From Roseiarcus sp963783175 (GTDB lineage Bacteria; Pseudomonadota; Alphaproteobacteria; Rhizobiales; Beijerinckiaceae): a DNA stretch of 64,000 nucleotides. Where the stretch lies: positions 62,001 to 126,000 of the forward strand of contig CAWANG010000007.1 of NCBI GenBank assembly GCA_963783175.1, given 5' to 3'. Shown piece by piece: positions 40,786 through 50,437 of the stretch. Both the position numbers and the translations under genes were made by a program. Numbering within the stretch: position 1 is the stretch's first letter; each line of letters begins with the position of its first letter. A model generated the notes under the pieces. The model did not search any database. It was not told where the DNA came from and was given only the letters and a program-made list of their open reading frames with translations.

Positions 40786-43581
40786 GTGGAAGCCATCGGA
40801 TATGACAGAGCTCTTAGGCGCTTCGGGCGACGCACATTGGTTGAAAACGTGAACAATTCACCGCCGTTGGACAGCAGTCCAGTTGTGAAGCTTGGATCGC
40901 CGGCGGGCCGTCGCGCTTTGCCGGTCTCCGAGCGTCCGATGTGGATTTCGGTCGGCCCAGAGAATTTAGGCCTGAAGCTTGGCTATCGCAGGGGCGGCGA
41001 AGTGGGCGTCTGGTTGGGCGCGCTGATCCTAGATGGCGAGCGGTCGGAGACAACGCTGGGGCCGGCCGACGACGACAATGCCCCGCTCGGGGCGTTGACT
41101 ATCGGCGAGGCGGCGCGTGCTGCCGTCGCCTGGGCCGACACTGAGCGCGCGAGAGGCGCCGGCCGCGTTTGGGCTGTCGCGAGACCGCTCACGGGGGCAG
41201 TCGGCCCCGCCGACGATCACTTCACCGAACATGACGCACGTGACGCGATGGCGAGAGCGGAAGCGCGCGCCTCGCAATATGAAAAGGAACGGGATTCAGC
41301 GATCGCGGCGCGCGAGTCGCTCAAAGCCGTTGTGGCGCATTTGACGAGCGAGCGTGCAAATCTGGCAGGTCAGCTCAGACGGACCTATGAAAGGCCATTC
41401 AGGCCGATCAAATTTGCCTTCAATTACCGTTTGCTGACAATTCTCAGTTCGGCCACTGCGCCGATTTCCAAGCGAATGTCGGCGCGATTCGCGAGTTCTG
41501 CCGAAAGCCGTAGCCCGCGGCGCTTCGATAAGTACTTTGCGCCTCTTGGCGCGCCGGCGCCGAGGCGCATTCCGTTCGGACCAATCCTGACCTCGGAGGC
41601 TAAGCGGCCGCTGCGGAACACGGATGTCGCCGGCGTGCGCCTGCCGACCAGCGATCATCCGCTTGTATCCGTGATCATCCCTTGTTTCGCAAAGCCCTGG
41701 CTGACTTTGCAGTGTCTGAAATCCATCGCTAAATTTCCGCCGGCAGCGCCATTCGAGGTCATCGTAATTGACGACGCGTCAGGCGATGCAGGCATTCAAA
41801 TTCTGAAACAGGTCCCGGGGCTTCGGCTGGAGATCAATCCGACCAATCTTGGCTTTACCAGGTCGTGCAACCGAAGCGCGCAGCTGGCGAAGGGAGACTA
41901 CTTATTCTTCTTGAATAATGACACGCTGGTTTGTGGGGGCTGGCTGGAGCCCTTGCTGGCGGTCTTCGATCGATTCCCGGACGCGGGCTTGGCCGGCTCC
42001 AAAATGCTGTTTCCAGACGGCACTCTTCAAGAAGCGGGCGGGATTATCTGGGATGACGGCTCGGCCTGGAATTACGGCAGATCGGACGACCCGGACAAAC
42101 CCGAGTATAATTATGTGAGGGAGACCGATTACATTTCCGGGTGCGCGGTCCTGGTTCCTCGTGCGCTATGGGAAAAGCTTGGCGGATTCGATGAGGATTT
42201 CGCGCCGGCGTATTGCGAGGATAGCGACCTCGCTTTCCGCCTAAGGGCGGCTGGCAAGAAGGTTTATTATTGTCCGTTCTCGACGATCGTGCATTTAGAA
42301 GGAGTGAGCCTGGGCAAAGACGTTACCTCCGGGGTCAAGACCTACCAGATCACAAATACGAGGAAGCTTTTTCAACGATGGCACGAGACCTTATTGAAGG
42401 AAAATTTTAGCCCGGGCTTCGAGGTCATGCGGGCGCGCGATCGAAGTCGTGATCGCAAAACCGCATTGGTCGTGGACCATTATATTCCGCAACCTGATCA
42501 GGACGCCGGCTCGCGAACAATGCTCGCAATCATAGAATGCCTGCAATACGCCGGATACATCGTAAAATTCTGGCCCGACAATCTAGCTTATGATCCTGAA
42601 TATGCCGCATCGCTTCAGAGCTTGGGCGTCGAGGTCTTCTACGGTTTTGGCCTTTATTTCGACGACTGGATCAGGCAAAACGGCTATGCAATTTCGCTCG
42701 CGGTACTCAGCCGACCGGCCTTCGCGGTGAGATACATTGCCTCGTTGCGAAGGCATTCAAAAGCGATGCTCGTCTACTACGGCCATGACCTCCATTATCA
42801 GCGGATGGGTATGGAAGCTCAAAGGAATGCCGACGCCCAAATGGCTATTGACGCGGCGGCCATGGAAGGAATTGAAAAATCCGTCTGGGCGCAAGTGGAT
42901 GTCGTGCTTTATCCATCGCCGGAAGAAACCGCGGTAGCGAAACCCCTGTCGGCGCGGGCCGCGACCATCGTCCCGTATGCATACGAGGAGTTCGGCGACG
43001 GTCGCGAACCGGCAAGCAATCACGAAATCCTATTTGTGGCAGGGTTCGGGCACCCCCCGAATGTTGATGCAGCCGCGTGGCTGGCGAGCGATGTCATGAA
43101 ATTGATTTGGGAGCAGGTCCCCGACGCGACGCTGTCCTTGGTTGGCGCCAATCCCACCGAGGCGGTGCGCTCGCTGGCGGGCGCGCGAGTCGAAGTCCGG
43201 GGTCGGGTCAGTGAAGACGAGCTCAGGGCGCGCTATGCGCGGGCTCGGATCGCGATGGTGCCGCTCCGGATGGGCGCGGGCGTCAAATCGAAGGTAGTCG
43301 AAGCGCTGCGAGAGGGTTTGCCGCTCGTCACGACGAGCGTCGGCGCCCAGGGTCTGCCAGGCATCGGAGACTGCGTCGCTGTCGCGGACGACGCGCGCGG
43401 CTTGGCCGACGCCGCGGTGAAATTGCTTCGGGACGATGCGCTCTGGAGAGAAGCGTCGCGTCTCCAACTCGAATATGCGCACGGTCATTTTTCCCGCGCC
43501 GCGTTCCGACGCTCATTCCTCGAGGCGATCGGCGATCAGAACGCGATGACTGCGCTTGGACCGGCCGCTGCGTCGGCATAG
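40786..43581 (+). CDS. two-domain glycosyltransferase (GT2 + GT4-like)
   Basis: 931 residues if the GTG at 40786 is used; GTG 40849 or ATG 40939 are equally possible. Residues about 1-150 have no clear family; about 155-200 are a coiled-coil stretch (AMARAEARASQYEKERDSAIAARESLKAVVAHL). A GT2 domain follows from about 290: VSVIIPCFAKPWLTLQCLKSI, VIVIDDASGD, NPTNLGFTRSCNRSAQLAKGDYLFFLNNDTLV, and the acceptor motif CEDSDLAFRLRAAG. The C-terminal half is a GT4/GT1-like domain: KTALVVDHYIPQPDQDAGSRTML, EILFVAGFGHPPNVDAAAWL, VRGRVSEDELRARYARARIAMVPLRMGAGVKSKVVEALREGLPLVTT. It probably adds two sugars in turn to a surface glycan. Confidence 0.9.
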   Translation: MEAIGYDRALRRFGRRTLVENVNNSPPLDSSPVVKLGSPAGRRALPVSERPMWISVGPENLGLKLGYRRGGEVGVWLGALILDGERSETTLGPADDDNAPLGALTIGEAARAAVAWADTERARGAGRVWAVARPLTGAVGPADDHFTEHDARDAMARAEARASQYEKERDSAIAARESLKAVVAHLTSERANLAGQLRRTYERPFRPIKFAFNYRLLTILSSATAPISKRMSARFASSAESRSPRRFDKYFAPLGAPAPRRIPFGPILTSEAKRPLRNTDVAGVRLPTSDHPLVSVIIPCFAKPWLTLQCLKSIAKFPPAAPFEVIVIDDASGDAGIQILKQVPGLRLEINPTNLGFTRSCNRSAQLAKGDYLFFLNNDTLVCGGWLEPLLAVFDRFPDAGLAGSKMLFPDGTLQEAGGIIWDDGSAWNYGRSDDPDKPEYNYVRETDYISGCAVLVPRALWEKLGGFDEDFAPAYCEDSDLAFRLRAAGKKVYYCPFSTIVHLEGVSLGKDVTSGVKTYQITNTRKLFQRWHETLLKENFSPGFEVMRARDRSRDRKTALVVDHYIPQPDQDAGSRTMLAIIECLQYAGYIVKFWPDNLAYDPEYAASLQSLGVEVFYGFGLYFDDWIRQNGYAISLAVLSRPAFAVRYIASLRRHSKAMLVYYGHDLHYQRMGMEAQRNADAQMAIDAAAMEGIEKSVWAQVDVVLYPSPEETAVAKPLSARAATIVPYAYEEFGDGREPASNHEILFVAGFGHPPNVDAAAWLASDVMKLIWEQVPDATLSLVGANPTEAVRSLAGARVEVRGRVSEDELRARYARARIAMVPLRMGAGVKSKVVEALREGLPLVTTSVGAQGLPGIGDCVAVADDARGLADAAVKLLRDDALWREASRLQLEYAHGHFSRAAFRRSFLEAIGDQNAMTALGPAAASA

Positions 43582-43630
43582 CGCGGACTGCGCCAAACCG
43601 CGGTTTAGCCGCCTGAGGCTGCCGGCGGCG

Positions 43631-43900
43631 TCAGTTCAGCCTAAATTCTGCGCCGATCGCCTTAAATTCCGCGGGCTTGATCAGGCGCGCGTGGGCGACG
43701 GTCACCGAGTGCAAGAGGCCATCGAGCTCGCGTGACCAGAAATCCAGGAACTTCCGCAGCTCGGGAAAATGGGGATGCAGGTCGTGCTGCTGCCAAATGA
43801 AATTTTGCAGGATCCCCGGATGGTCCGGCATACGATAGAGGATGTTGGCGGTGGTGAGGCCGTACCCTTCGAGTTGGCGACGGAAGTCGGCGCTAGCCAT
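43631..43900 (-). CDS. usg: Usg family protein
   Basis: 89 residues from the ATG at 43900 (MASADFRRQLEGYGLTTAN); the longer open frame upstream is not conserved. ILYRMPDHPGILQNFIWQQHDLHPHFPELRKFLDFWSRELDGLLHSVTVAHARLIKPAEF is the full Usg family sequence, a short alphaproteobacterial protein first noted near trpF in Caulobacter. Its function is unknown. It stands alone here, after the two-domain glycosyltransferase gene on the other strand. Confidence 0.9.
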   Translation of the reverse strand: MASADFRRQLEGYGLTTANILYRMPDHPGILQNFIWQQHDLHPHFPELRKFLDFWSRELDGLLHSVTVAHARLIKPAEFKAIGAEFRLN

Positions 43901-44107
43901 GCGGATTCTCCTGATTCCCCAAGCGATGGTGTCATCCCCAACGCTTCCTGGCAACCATTGGTTCCGCAAAAACCGTGCCAAATCAATTCGTTAGCAGCAA
44001 ATACAGTCGAGTGCTGCGCTCTCCCGACAAGCACGCAATCGACAATGCGCCGGGCGCGCTACCGGGAGGCTTCGTTGATCGGTTCGCCCGCCGTCGTAAG
44101 CTCTCCC

Positions 44108-46315
44108 TCAAGCCGCCTTCTGTTTCCCGCCATAAATTCCGTAGAACGTTTCGCCGCGCTCGGACATGGCGGTCAACTTGTCGTCGGGCTCGAATCGAGG
44201 GCCGTATTTCACCGCCAGCTCTTTGGCGCGAGCTACGAAGGCCTTGAGCCCCATGCCGTCGATGAACGAAATCGCGCCGCCCGAGTAGGGCGCATAGCCG
44301 AAGCCGAGGATCGAACCGACGTCGGCCTCGCGCGGATCGGTGACGATGCCTTCGAAGAGGCAGCGCGCGGCCTCGATGGCCACTGTGAACAAATAGCGGT
44401 CCTTGAGGTCCCTGACGCTGATCCCGTCGGGATCGAGCTTTTTGCCGACGATGGACGCCAGTCCCGGCCACAGGCTCTTCGGCCCGTTTGCCGGATAGTC
44501 GTAAAAGCCCTTGCCGTTCTTGCGGCCGAGCCGGCCCTGCCCGACGACCATCGCTTCGATGAGCTTCTCCTGGGCCGGATCTACGGCGTTGGCGCCGAGA
44601 TCGTTCTTGGCCGCCTGAAGGATCTTCCACGAGAGGTCGATGCCGACTTCGTCGTTGAGCGCCAGCGGCCCGACCGGCATGCCGGCCATCTTGGCCGCGT
44701 TCTCGACCATTGCCGGCGGCACGCCCTCCATCACCATCGCATGGGCTTCGACCATGTAATTGCCGACGCAGCGGTTGACGTAGAAGCCGCGGCAGTCATT
44801 GACCACGATCGGCGTTTTCTTGATCGCGCGCACGTAATCAATCGCCGTCGCCAGCCCCTTTGCGCCGGTCTTTTCTCCCATGATGATTTCGGTGAGCATC
44901 ATCTTCTCGACCGGCGAGAAGAAATGGACGCCGATGAAATTCTCGGCGTTCAGCGACGTTGCGGCGAGCGAGGAGATCGGCAGAGTTGAGGTGTTGCTGG
45001 CGAACACGACATCCGGCCCAACGACCGCCTGCGCCTTCCCGGTCGCCTCGGCCTTGACGGCGCGATCCTCGAACACCGCCTCGATGATGAGCTCGCAACC
45101 CTTGAGCTCGGAATAGTCGGCGGTCGCCTTGATGTGCGCGAGCAGCGCGTCCTTGTCGGCGGTCTTGGCGCGCCCCTTGGCGATCTGCGAGCTGACAATC
45201 CGGTCCGAATAGGCTTTGCCCTTGTCGGCCGATTCCTGGTCGCGGTCGATGAGCACCACGTCGAGCCCGGCGCTCGCCGAGACATAGGCGATGCCCGCGC
45301 CCATCAGCCCGGCGCCCAGCACGCCGACCTTGCGCAAGTTCGTCGGCGGGACGTTGGCTGGACGGCGGGCGCCCTTGTTCAGTTCGCCCATCGACAGAAA
45401 CAGCGAGCGTATCATCGCCGCGGCTTCCTTGCTGAGGAGGATGTTGGCGAAGTGCTTGCTCTCGACCGCCAGAGCCAGATCCATCGGCAATTGAAGGCCT
45501 TCGAACACCGAGGTCAGGATCGCTTTCGCCGCTGGATAATTGTCGTAAGTTTCGCGACGATAGATGGCGTTGGCCGGCGGCCAGATCATCATGCCTGGGG
45601 CCGAGAAGACCTTGCCCGACGGCGCCTTGAACTTCGGGTCGTCCCACCGCGCTTTGGCGCCCGGGTTGGCCTTCACCCAGGCCTTGGCGAGCGCGACGAT
45701 CTGATCGGCGGGCGCGACCTCGTCGACGAGGCCCATCTTTTTTGCCGCGACGGGGCGGATCTGGTCGCCCTTGAGCAGCATCTGCAGCGCCTCCGGCGTC
45801 GGCATCAGTCGCGCCACTCGCTGGGTGCCTCCGCCGCCGGGGAACAGCCCGACCTTGATCTCGGGCAGTCCGACGCGCGCCTTGTCCGCGTCCGCGACGA
45901 CACGATAGTGACACGCGAGCGCAAGCTCGAAGCCGCCTCCCATGCATACGCCGTTAATCGCGGCCGCGACCGGCTTGCCGCAGGTCTCGAGTCGCCGGTA
46001 CATCAGCGACAACTGTTTCGTCCGATCGACGAAGAAGCGCATCGCCGCCTCTTTGCCTTGCGTCTTGATGAGGCGGGCGTATTCGTCGCCCGAAGACTTC
46101 AGCATCGTGAGGTCGGCGCCGCCGGAGAACCCATCCTTGCCCGACGTGAAGACGGCGCCTTTGATCGCTTCGTCACTCGCGATCTTGTCGACGATTTCGC
46201 CGAGCTCCCCGACAACCTCGTTGTTGATCACGTTCATCGAGCGGCCCGGCATGTCCCAGGCAACGAGCGCAATTCCGTCCGCGTCGGTCTCGAGGCGAAA
46301 ATTAGTCAGGTTCAT
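44108..46315 (-). CDS. fadJ: multifunctional fatty-acid oxidation enzyme (enoyl-CoA hydratase / 3-hydroxyacyl-CoA dehydrogenase)
   Basis: 735 residues from the ATG at 46315, which has GGAGA at normal spacing. The N-terminal crotonase domain has AFTSGKDGFSGGADLTML-type and AAINGVCMGGGFELALACHYRV motifs and GLPEIKVGLFPGGGGTQRVARL. The 3HCDH NAD-binding domain starts VGVLGAGLMGAGIAYVSASAGLDVVLID and continues with NTSTLPISSLA, FIGVHFFSPVEKMMLTEII, and the C-terminal FYVNRCVGNYMVEAHAM and GFGYAPYSGGAISFIDGMG. It hydrates enoyl-CoA and oxidises 3-hydroxyacyl-CoA. Last gene of the operon that also holds the thiolase. Confidence 0.95.
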   Translation of the reverse strand: MNLTNFRLETDADGIALVAWDMPGRSMNVINNEVVGELGEIVDKIASDEAIKGAVFTSGKDGFSGGADLTMLKSSGDEYARLIKTQGKEAAMRFFVDRTKQLSLMYRRLETCGKPVAAAINGVCMGGGFELALACHYRVVADADKARVGLPEIKVGLFPGGGGTQRVARLMPTPEALQMLLKGDQIRPVAAKKMGLVDEVAPADQIVALAKAWVKANPGAKARWDDPKFKAPSGKVFSAPGMMIWPPANAIYRRETYDNYPAAKAILTSVFEGLQLPMDLALAVESKHFANILLSKEAAAMIRSLFLSMGELNKGARRPANVPPTNLRKVGVLGAGLMGAGIAYVSASAGLDVVLIDRDQESADKGKAYSDRIVSSQIAKGRAKTADKDALLAHIKATADYSELKGCELIIEAVFEDRAVKAEATGKAQAVVGPDVVFASNTSTLPISSLAATSLNAENFIGVHFFSPVEKMMLTEIIMGEKTGAKGLATAIDYVRAIKKTPIVVNDCRGFYVNRCVGNYMVEAHAMVMEGVPPAMVENAAKMAGMPVGPLALNDEVGIDLSWKILQAAKNDLGANAVDPAQEKLIEAMVVGQGRLGRKNGKGFYDYPANGPKSLWPGLASIVGKKLDPDGISVRDLKDRYLFTVAIEAARCLFEGIVTDPREADVGSILGFGYAPYSGGAISFIDGMGLKAFVARAKELAVKYGPRFEPDDKLTAMSERGETFYGIYGGKQKAA

Positions 46316-46335
46316 GAGAAATCTCCGTCTCGCGA

Positions 46336-47544
46336 TCAAACGCGTTCGATGATCGTGGCGGTGCCCATGCCGCCGCCGATGCAGAGCGTGACGAGCGCCG
46401 CGCCCTTGCCGGTGCGCTCGAGCTCGTCGAGCGCGGTGCCGAAGATCATCGCCCCGGTCGCGCCGAGCGGATGGCCCATCGCGATCGCTCCGCCGTTGAC
46501 GTTGACCTTGCCCGGATCGATGTCGAAAGCCTGAAGGAAGCGCAAAACGACGGCGGCGAAAGCCTCGTTGACTTCGAAAAGGTCGATGTCGCTCATTCTC
46601 ATGCCTGAGCGCGCCAGCACCTTCTTCGTCACGTCGACCGGGCCGGTCAGCATGATCGCCGGCTCAGAACCTATGTTGGCGAACGCCCGCACCCGCGCCC
46701 TGGGCCTGAGGCCAGCCTTCGCCCCGGCCTCGCGCGAACCCAAAAGCACCGCCGCGGCGCCGTCGACGATGCCCGACGAATTGCCGGCGTGATGGACATG
46801 GATGATGCGCTCGACCTCCGGATGGGCCTGGATGGCGACCGCGTCGAATCCGCCCTGCTCGCCGGGAATGACGAACGAGGGTTTGAGCGAGGCCAGCGAT
46901 TGCATGTCCGTGTTCGGCCGCATGTGCTCGTCATGGTCGAGCAGCGGCAGCCCGTTGACGTCGAGGACTGGCGCGATCGAGTTCTTGAACCGGCCCTCTT
47001 TCCACGCCGCCGCCGCCCGCTTCTGCAACTCGACCGCGTAAGCGTCGACGTCGTCGCGCGAAAAGCCGTACTTGGTCGCGATTAGATCCGCCGATACGCC
47101 CTGAGGCATGAAATAGGCGGGAATCGCCAGCGACGGATCGGCCGGCCATGCGCCTCCCGAGGAGCCGATGCCGACGCGGCTCATCGATTCGACCCCGCCG
47201 CCGATCGTCAGCTCATGCTGTCCGCTCATCACTTGGGCGGCGGCGAAATTTACCGAGTCGAGGCCCGAGGCGCAGAAGCGGTTGATCTGCACCCCCGGCA
47301 CCGTGTCGCCAAAGCCCGCTGCGAGCGCGCCCATGCGCGCGATGTCGCCACCCGCCTCGCCGACCGGATCGACGCAGCCCATCACGACGTCGTCGACGTC
47401 AACGGCATCGAGATGGTTGCGATCCTTGATCGCCTTTAAAGCGGTCGCCGCCAACTGCAGCGTCGAGGCGGTATGCAGCGAACCGTCCGGCTTCCCGCGC
47501 CCGCGCGGCGTTCGCACGTGATCATAAATGAAGGCGTCGGCCAT
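46336..47544 (-). CDS. fadA: acetyl-CoA C-acyltransferase (thiolase)
   Basis: 402 residues. DHVRTPRGRGKPDGSLH at the N-terminus; the active-site Cys in INRFCASGLDSVNFAAAQVMSG; HHAGNSSGIVDGAAAVLLGS and NVNGGAIAMGHPLGATGAMIFGTAL with the catalytic His; and CIGGGMGTATIIE with the second catalytic Cys. It releases acetyl-CoA by cleaving 3-ketoacyl-CoA, working with FadJ encoded 20 bases downstream. Normal length for FadA/FadI. Confidence 0.95.
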   Translation of the reverse strand: MADAFIYDHVRTPRGRGKPDGSLHTASTLQLAATALKAIKDRNHLDAVDVDDVVMGCVDPVGEAGGDIARMGALAAGFGDTVPGVQINRFCASGLDSVNFAAAQVMSGQHELTIGGGVESMSRVGIGSSGGAWPADPSLAIPAYFMPQGVSADLIATKYGFSRDDVDAYAVELQKRAAAAWKEGRFKNSIAPVLDVNGLPLLDHDEHMRPNTDMQSLASLKPSFVIPGEQGGFDAVAIQAHPEVERIIHVHHAGNSSGIVDGAAAVLLGSREAGAKAGLRPRARVRAFANIGSEPAIMLTGPVDVTKKVLARSGMRMSDIDLFEVNEAFAAVVLRFLQAFDIDPGKVNVNGGAIAMGHPLGATGAMIFGTALDELERTGKGAALVTLCIGGGMGTATIIERV

Positions 47545-47580
47545 ATTGGTTCTCCTTGCCGTGCGAGCAGCGCACGGTGT

Positions 47581-48048
47581 TCAAGCTTCGCGATCCGGAT
47601 GCTGGTGATTTTGCACGGCGGCGATCTTCCGTCGCGCCAGCCATTGCTCGGTCAGCGTCTCCGGAGCGCCCAGGGAGCGGGTGAGCCAGCGCACTCTCAA
47701 TTCGACGCCGAGCTGCCCGGTGGGCTCTACTTCGTTCGGATCATCGAGACTGCCCAGCGTCACGCTGATTCGGTCGGCGCCGAGGCCTCGATAGGTCAGG
47801 GGCGTCCCGCATTGCGCGCAGAAGCCGCGCTCGGCGATGTCGGAACTCTGAAAGGTCGAGATCGCGCCATGGGTGACGATGAATTCCGCCATCGGCACGC
47901 CGCCGAAGGCCATGAGCGGCCCGCCGCTCGCCTTCTGGCACATCCGGCAATGGCAGATGTTGGTGCCGGTCGGATCAGCTGTCAGTCGATAGCGCACCGC
48001 GCCGCATTGGCAGCCTCCCGCCAGGCCAGCAGCCGGTTCGATGGCCAT
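47581..48048 (-). CDS. GFA family (DUF636) zinc protein
   Basis: 155 residues. The zinc ligands of the GFA fold are all present: GGCQCGAVRYRL, CHCRMCQKASGGP and FCAQCGTPLTYRG. The family is named after a glutathione-dependent formaldehyde-activating enzyme, but most members have no known substrate. It lies between the acyl-CoA dehydrogenase gene (27-base gap) and the thiolase gene (36-base gap) on the same strand, so it is probably co-transcribed with the beta-oxidation genes although no role there is established. Confidence 0.88.
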   Translation of the reverse strand: MAIEPAAGLAGGCQCGAVRYRLTADPTGTNICHCRMCQKASGGPLMAFGGVPMAEFIVTHGAISTFQSSDIAERGFCAQCGTPLTYRGLGADRISVTLGSLDDPNEVEPTGQLGVELRVRWLTRSLGAPETLTEQWLARRKIAAVQNHQHPDREA

Positions 48049-48075
48049 CGCTTTCGACCTCCCTCAAACGCGTTG

Positions 48076-49866
48076 TCAGAACGCTTCCACGGGCAGCGCC
48101 ATCAGCGTCGAGGCGCCGGCGCTGAGCCGCGCCAGATGGGCCGCCGTTTCGGGCAGCATACGCTCGCTGAAGAACTTGGCGAGGATCAATTTGGCGTCAA
48201 CGGCGGGATTGCTCTCACCCTTGGCCTGGCGAGCCAGAACCGCCTTGACCACGCGCGCCCACATATAGCCGAGTGCGGTCAATCCGAAGAGATGCATATA
48301 GTCGGTCGACGCCGCGCCGGCGTTGTTGGGATCGGCGACGCCGTTGCGCGACAGCCACAGGCTCGCCTGCTGCAGATGGCCAAGGGCCGCCTGCAGGCCC
48401 CCGAGATAGGGAGCAAGCGCCGCGTCGCTCTTCACCGCCGCGAGGAACTGCGACACTTCTCCAAGGAAGGCCATGAGCGCGCGGCTGCCGTCTTTCGGCA
48501 GCTTGCGGGCGACGAGGTCGAGCGCTTGCACGCCGTTCGCGCCTTCGTAGATCATGGCGATGCGGGCGTCGCGCACGAACTGCTCCATGCCCCATTCGGC
48601 GATATAGCCGTGGCCGCCGAGCACCTGCTGCGCCTTGACCGCGTTGGCGAAGCCGAAGTCGGTGAACACGCCCTTGAGAACCGGGGTCATCAGGCCGAGC
48701 CGATCGTCGGCCGCCTGCCGCGCTTTCTCGTCCGGGGCATGGCGGGCCTCGTCGTGGGTGAGCGCGATCCAGACCAGAAGCGCGCGCGCCCCTTCATTGA
48801 AGGCGCGCACCTCGAGCAGCATGCGGCGGACATCGGGATGGACCAGCAGCAAGTCGGCCGGCTTATCCGGTTCGACCGGCCCTTTGAGCGAGCGGCCCTG
48901 CCGGCGCTCCTTGGCGTAAGCCGCGGCGTTTTGATAGGCGACTTCGGAAACGCCGAGGCCCTGGACCGCGACCCCGAGCCGGGCGCCATTCATCATCACG
49001 AACATCGCGGGCAAGCCTCGATGCTGCTCGCCGACCAGCCAGCCTTTCGCGCCGTCAAAATTGAGCACCGCCGTGGTGTTGCCGTGAATGCCCATCTTGT
49101 GCTCGATCGAGCCGCAGATGACGCCGTTGCGATCGCCGACGCCGCCATGGGGGCCGGGGAGGAATTTCGGTACGAGGAACAGCGAGATGCCCTTGACTCC
49201 GGCCGGAGCGCCCTCGATTCGCGCCAGCACCAGGTGAATGATGTTGTCGGCGAGGTCGTGCTCCCCGGCGGAGATGAATATCTTCTGGCCGGTGATGGAA
49301 TAGGAGCCGTCGGCCTGAGGCGCCGCGCGGGACTTGATGAGGCCGAGATCGGTGCCGCAATGCGGCTCGGTCAGGCACATCGTGCCTGTCCACTCGCCGG
49401 TGGTCATCTTCGGCAAATAAACCGCCTTGAGATCCTCGCTGCCGTGGACGGTCAGCGCCGCGACCGCGCCATTGGTGAGGCCCGGGTACATCGAGAAGGC
49501 GATATTGGCGCCATAGCCGTATTCGCTGAAGAGAACCGCCAGGAACGGCGGCAGGCCCTGGCCGCCGTACGCCGGATCGCCCGCCAGCCCCACCCATCCG
49601 CCGTCGACCAGCGCCTTATAGGCCTGCTTGAAACCCTTGGGCGTCGTCACGCTGCCGTCGTCGCGTCGCTTGCAGCCTTCGATGTCGCCGATGCGGTTGA
49701 GCGGCTGGACGACCTCCTCGACGAATTTCGCGCCTTCGCTGAGGACCGCTTCGACAACGTCGATCGGCGCCTCCGAGAAGCCGGGGGCGTTGGCGTAATT
49801 CGCATAGTTGAAAACATCGTTGAGCAGAAAAACGGTGTCGCTGACAGGCGCCTTGTAAGTCGGCAT
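48076..49866 (-). CDS. acyl-CoA dehydrogenase of the long (DmdC-like) type
   Basis: 596 residues from the ATG at 49866 (MPTYKAPVSDTVFLLNDVF). The N-terminal extension with FLLNDVFNYANY, the CLTEPHCGTDLGLIKSRA FAD-binding turn, ITGQKIFISAGEHDLADNIIHLVLARI, the substrate region GVKGISLFLVPKFLP, and the C-terminal domain with QVLGGHGYIAEWGMEQFVRDARIAMIYEGANGVQALDLVARKL identify the DUF1974/C-terminal-extended acyl-CoA dehydrogenases, which include DmdC (methylmercaptopropionyl-CoA dehydrogenase). The active Glu is expected in AMIYEGANG. Substrate undetermined; operon context says acyl-CoA chains. Confidence 0.9.
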   Translation of the reverse strand: MPTYKAPVSDTVFLLNDVFNYANYANAPGFSEAPIDVVEAVLSEGAKFVEEVVQPLNRIGDIEGCKRRDDGSVTTPKGFKQAYKALVDGGWVGLAGDPAYGGQGLPPFLAVLFSEYGYGANIAFSMYPGLTNGAVAALTVHGSEDLKAVYLPKMTTGEWTGTMCLTEPHCGTDLGLIKSRAAPQADGSYSITGQKIFISAGEHDLADNIIHLVLARIEGAPAGVKGISLFLVPKFLPGPHGGVGDRNGVICGSIEHKMGIHGNTTAVLNFDGAKGWLVGEQHRGLPAMFVMMNGARLGVAVQGLGVSEVAYQNAAAYAKERRQGRSLKGPVEPDKPADLLLVHPDVRRMLLEVRAFNEGARALLVWIALTHDEARHAPDEKARQAADDRLGLMTPVLKGVFTDFGFANAVKAQQVLGGHGYIAEWGMEQFVRDARIAMIYEGANGVQALDLVARKLPKDGSRALMAFLGEVSQFLAAVKSDAALAPYLGGLQAALGHLQQASLWLSRNGVADPNNAGAASTDYMHLFGLTALGYMWARVVKAVLARQAKGESNPAVDAKLILAKFFSERMLPETAAHLARLSAGASTLMALPVEAF

Positions 49867-49993
49867 CGCACTTCCCCGAGAGACAAGCGGAAATCCGCCC
49901 ATGACGGCGGCAGCGGCGCGAACGCCGCGAGAAGGTTCACATATGAACTATCTCGCGGACGATTGCAAGCACAATCGTCGCGCTGCGGCCCAA

Positions 49994-50437
49994 TCAGGTG
50001 GGGCGGCGCGGCACGATTGCAATCGGATTGAACGTGTAGACCGGCTCGCCGCGCTGGTTGAACGCCGTCCACTTGACCCGGGCGATCCCTTGCGGCTTCG
50101 ACCGGGACGGGGTGAGTTCGACGACCTCGCCTTCGAGATGGATCACATCGTCTGGGCGTACGGGAGCGAGCCATCGCAGTTCGTCGACGCCGAGCCCGAG
50201 CAGCGGATGCGGCCCGAACGGGCGCGTTTCGACGGCCAGGCGCATCGCCATCGCCGCGGTGTGCCAGCCCGAGGCGGCGAGGCCGTTGAAAACCGATTGC
50301 TCGGCGGCCGTCTCGTCAAGATGGAAGGGCTGGGGATCGAATTCGGAGGCGAACCGCTTGATCTCTTCGCGGCTCACCCGCTTTTCCGGGCTCTTGAAGC
50401 GCATGCCGAGAACGAGATCATCGAACCACTCAACCAT
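49994..50437 (-). CDS. MaoC-family (R)-specific enoyl-CoA hydratase-like protein
   Basis: 147 residues from the ATG at 50437 (MVEWFDDLVLGMRFKSPEKRVSREEIKRFASEFDPQPFHLDETAAEQSVFNGLAASGWHTAAMAMRLAV). The FDPQPFHLD motif holds the hot-dog hydratase Asp/His, and GLAASGWHT is the usual following turn. It hydrates enoyl-CoA or acts as a related dehydratase. First gene of the leftward beta-oxidation operon (128 bases before the acyl-CoA dehydrogenase), divergent from the cyclase gene at 50634. Confidence 0.9.
   Translation of the reverse strand: MVEWFDDLVLGMRFKSPEKRVSREEIKRFASEFDPQPFHLDETAAEQSVFNGLAASGWHTAAMAMRLAVETRPFGPHPLLGLGVDELRWLAPVRPDDVIHLEGEVVELTPSRSKPQGIARVKWTAFNQRGEPVYTFNPIAIVPRRPT

Noticed and set aside
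47473..50031. Open frame of 852 codons on the + strand opposite the beta-oxidation operon
   Set aside because: It is the antisense of maoC-acd-gfa-fadA, rich in Arg, His, Gln and Asp as GC-rich shadows are, and the opposite strand has five clear enzyme genes.
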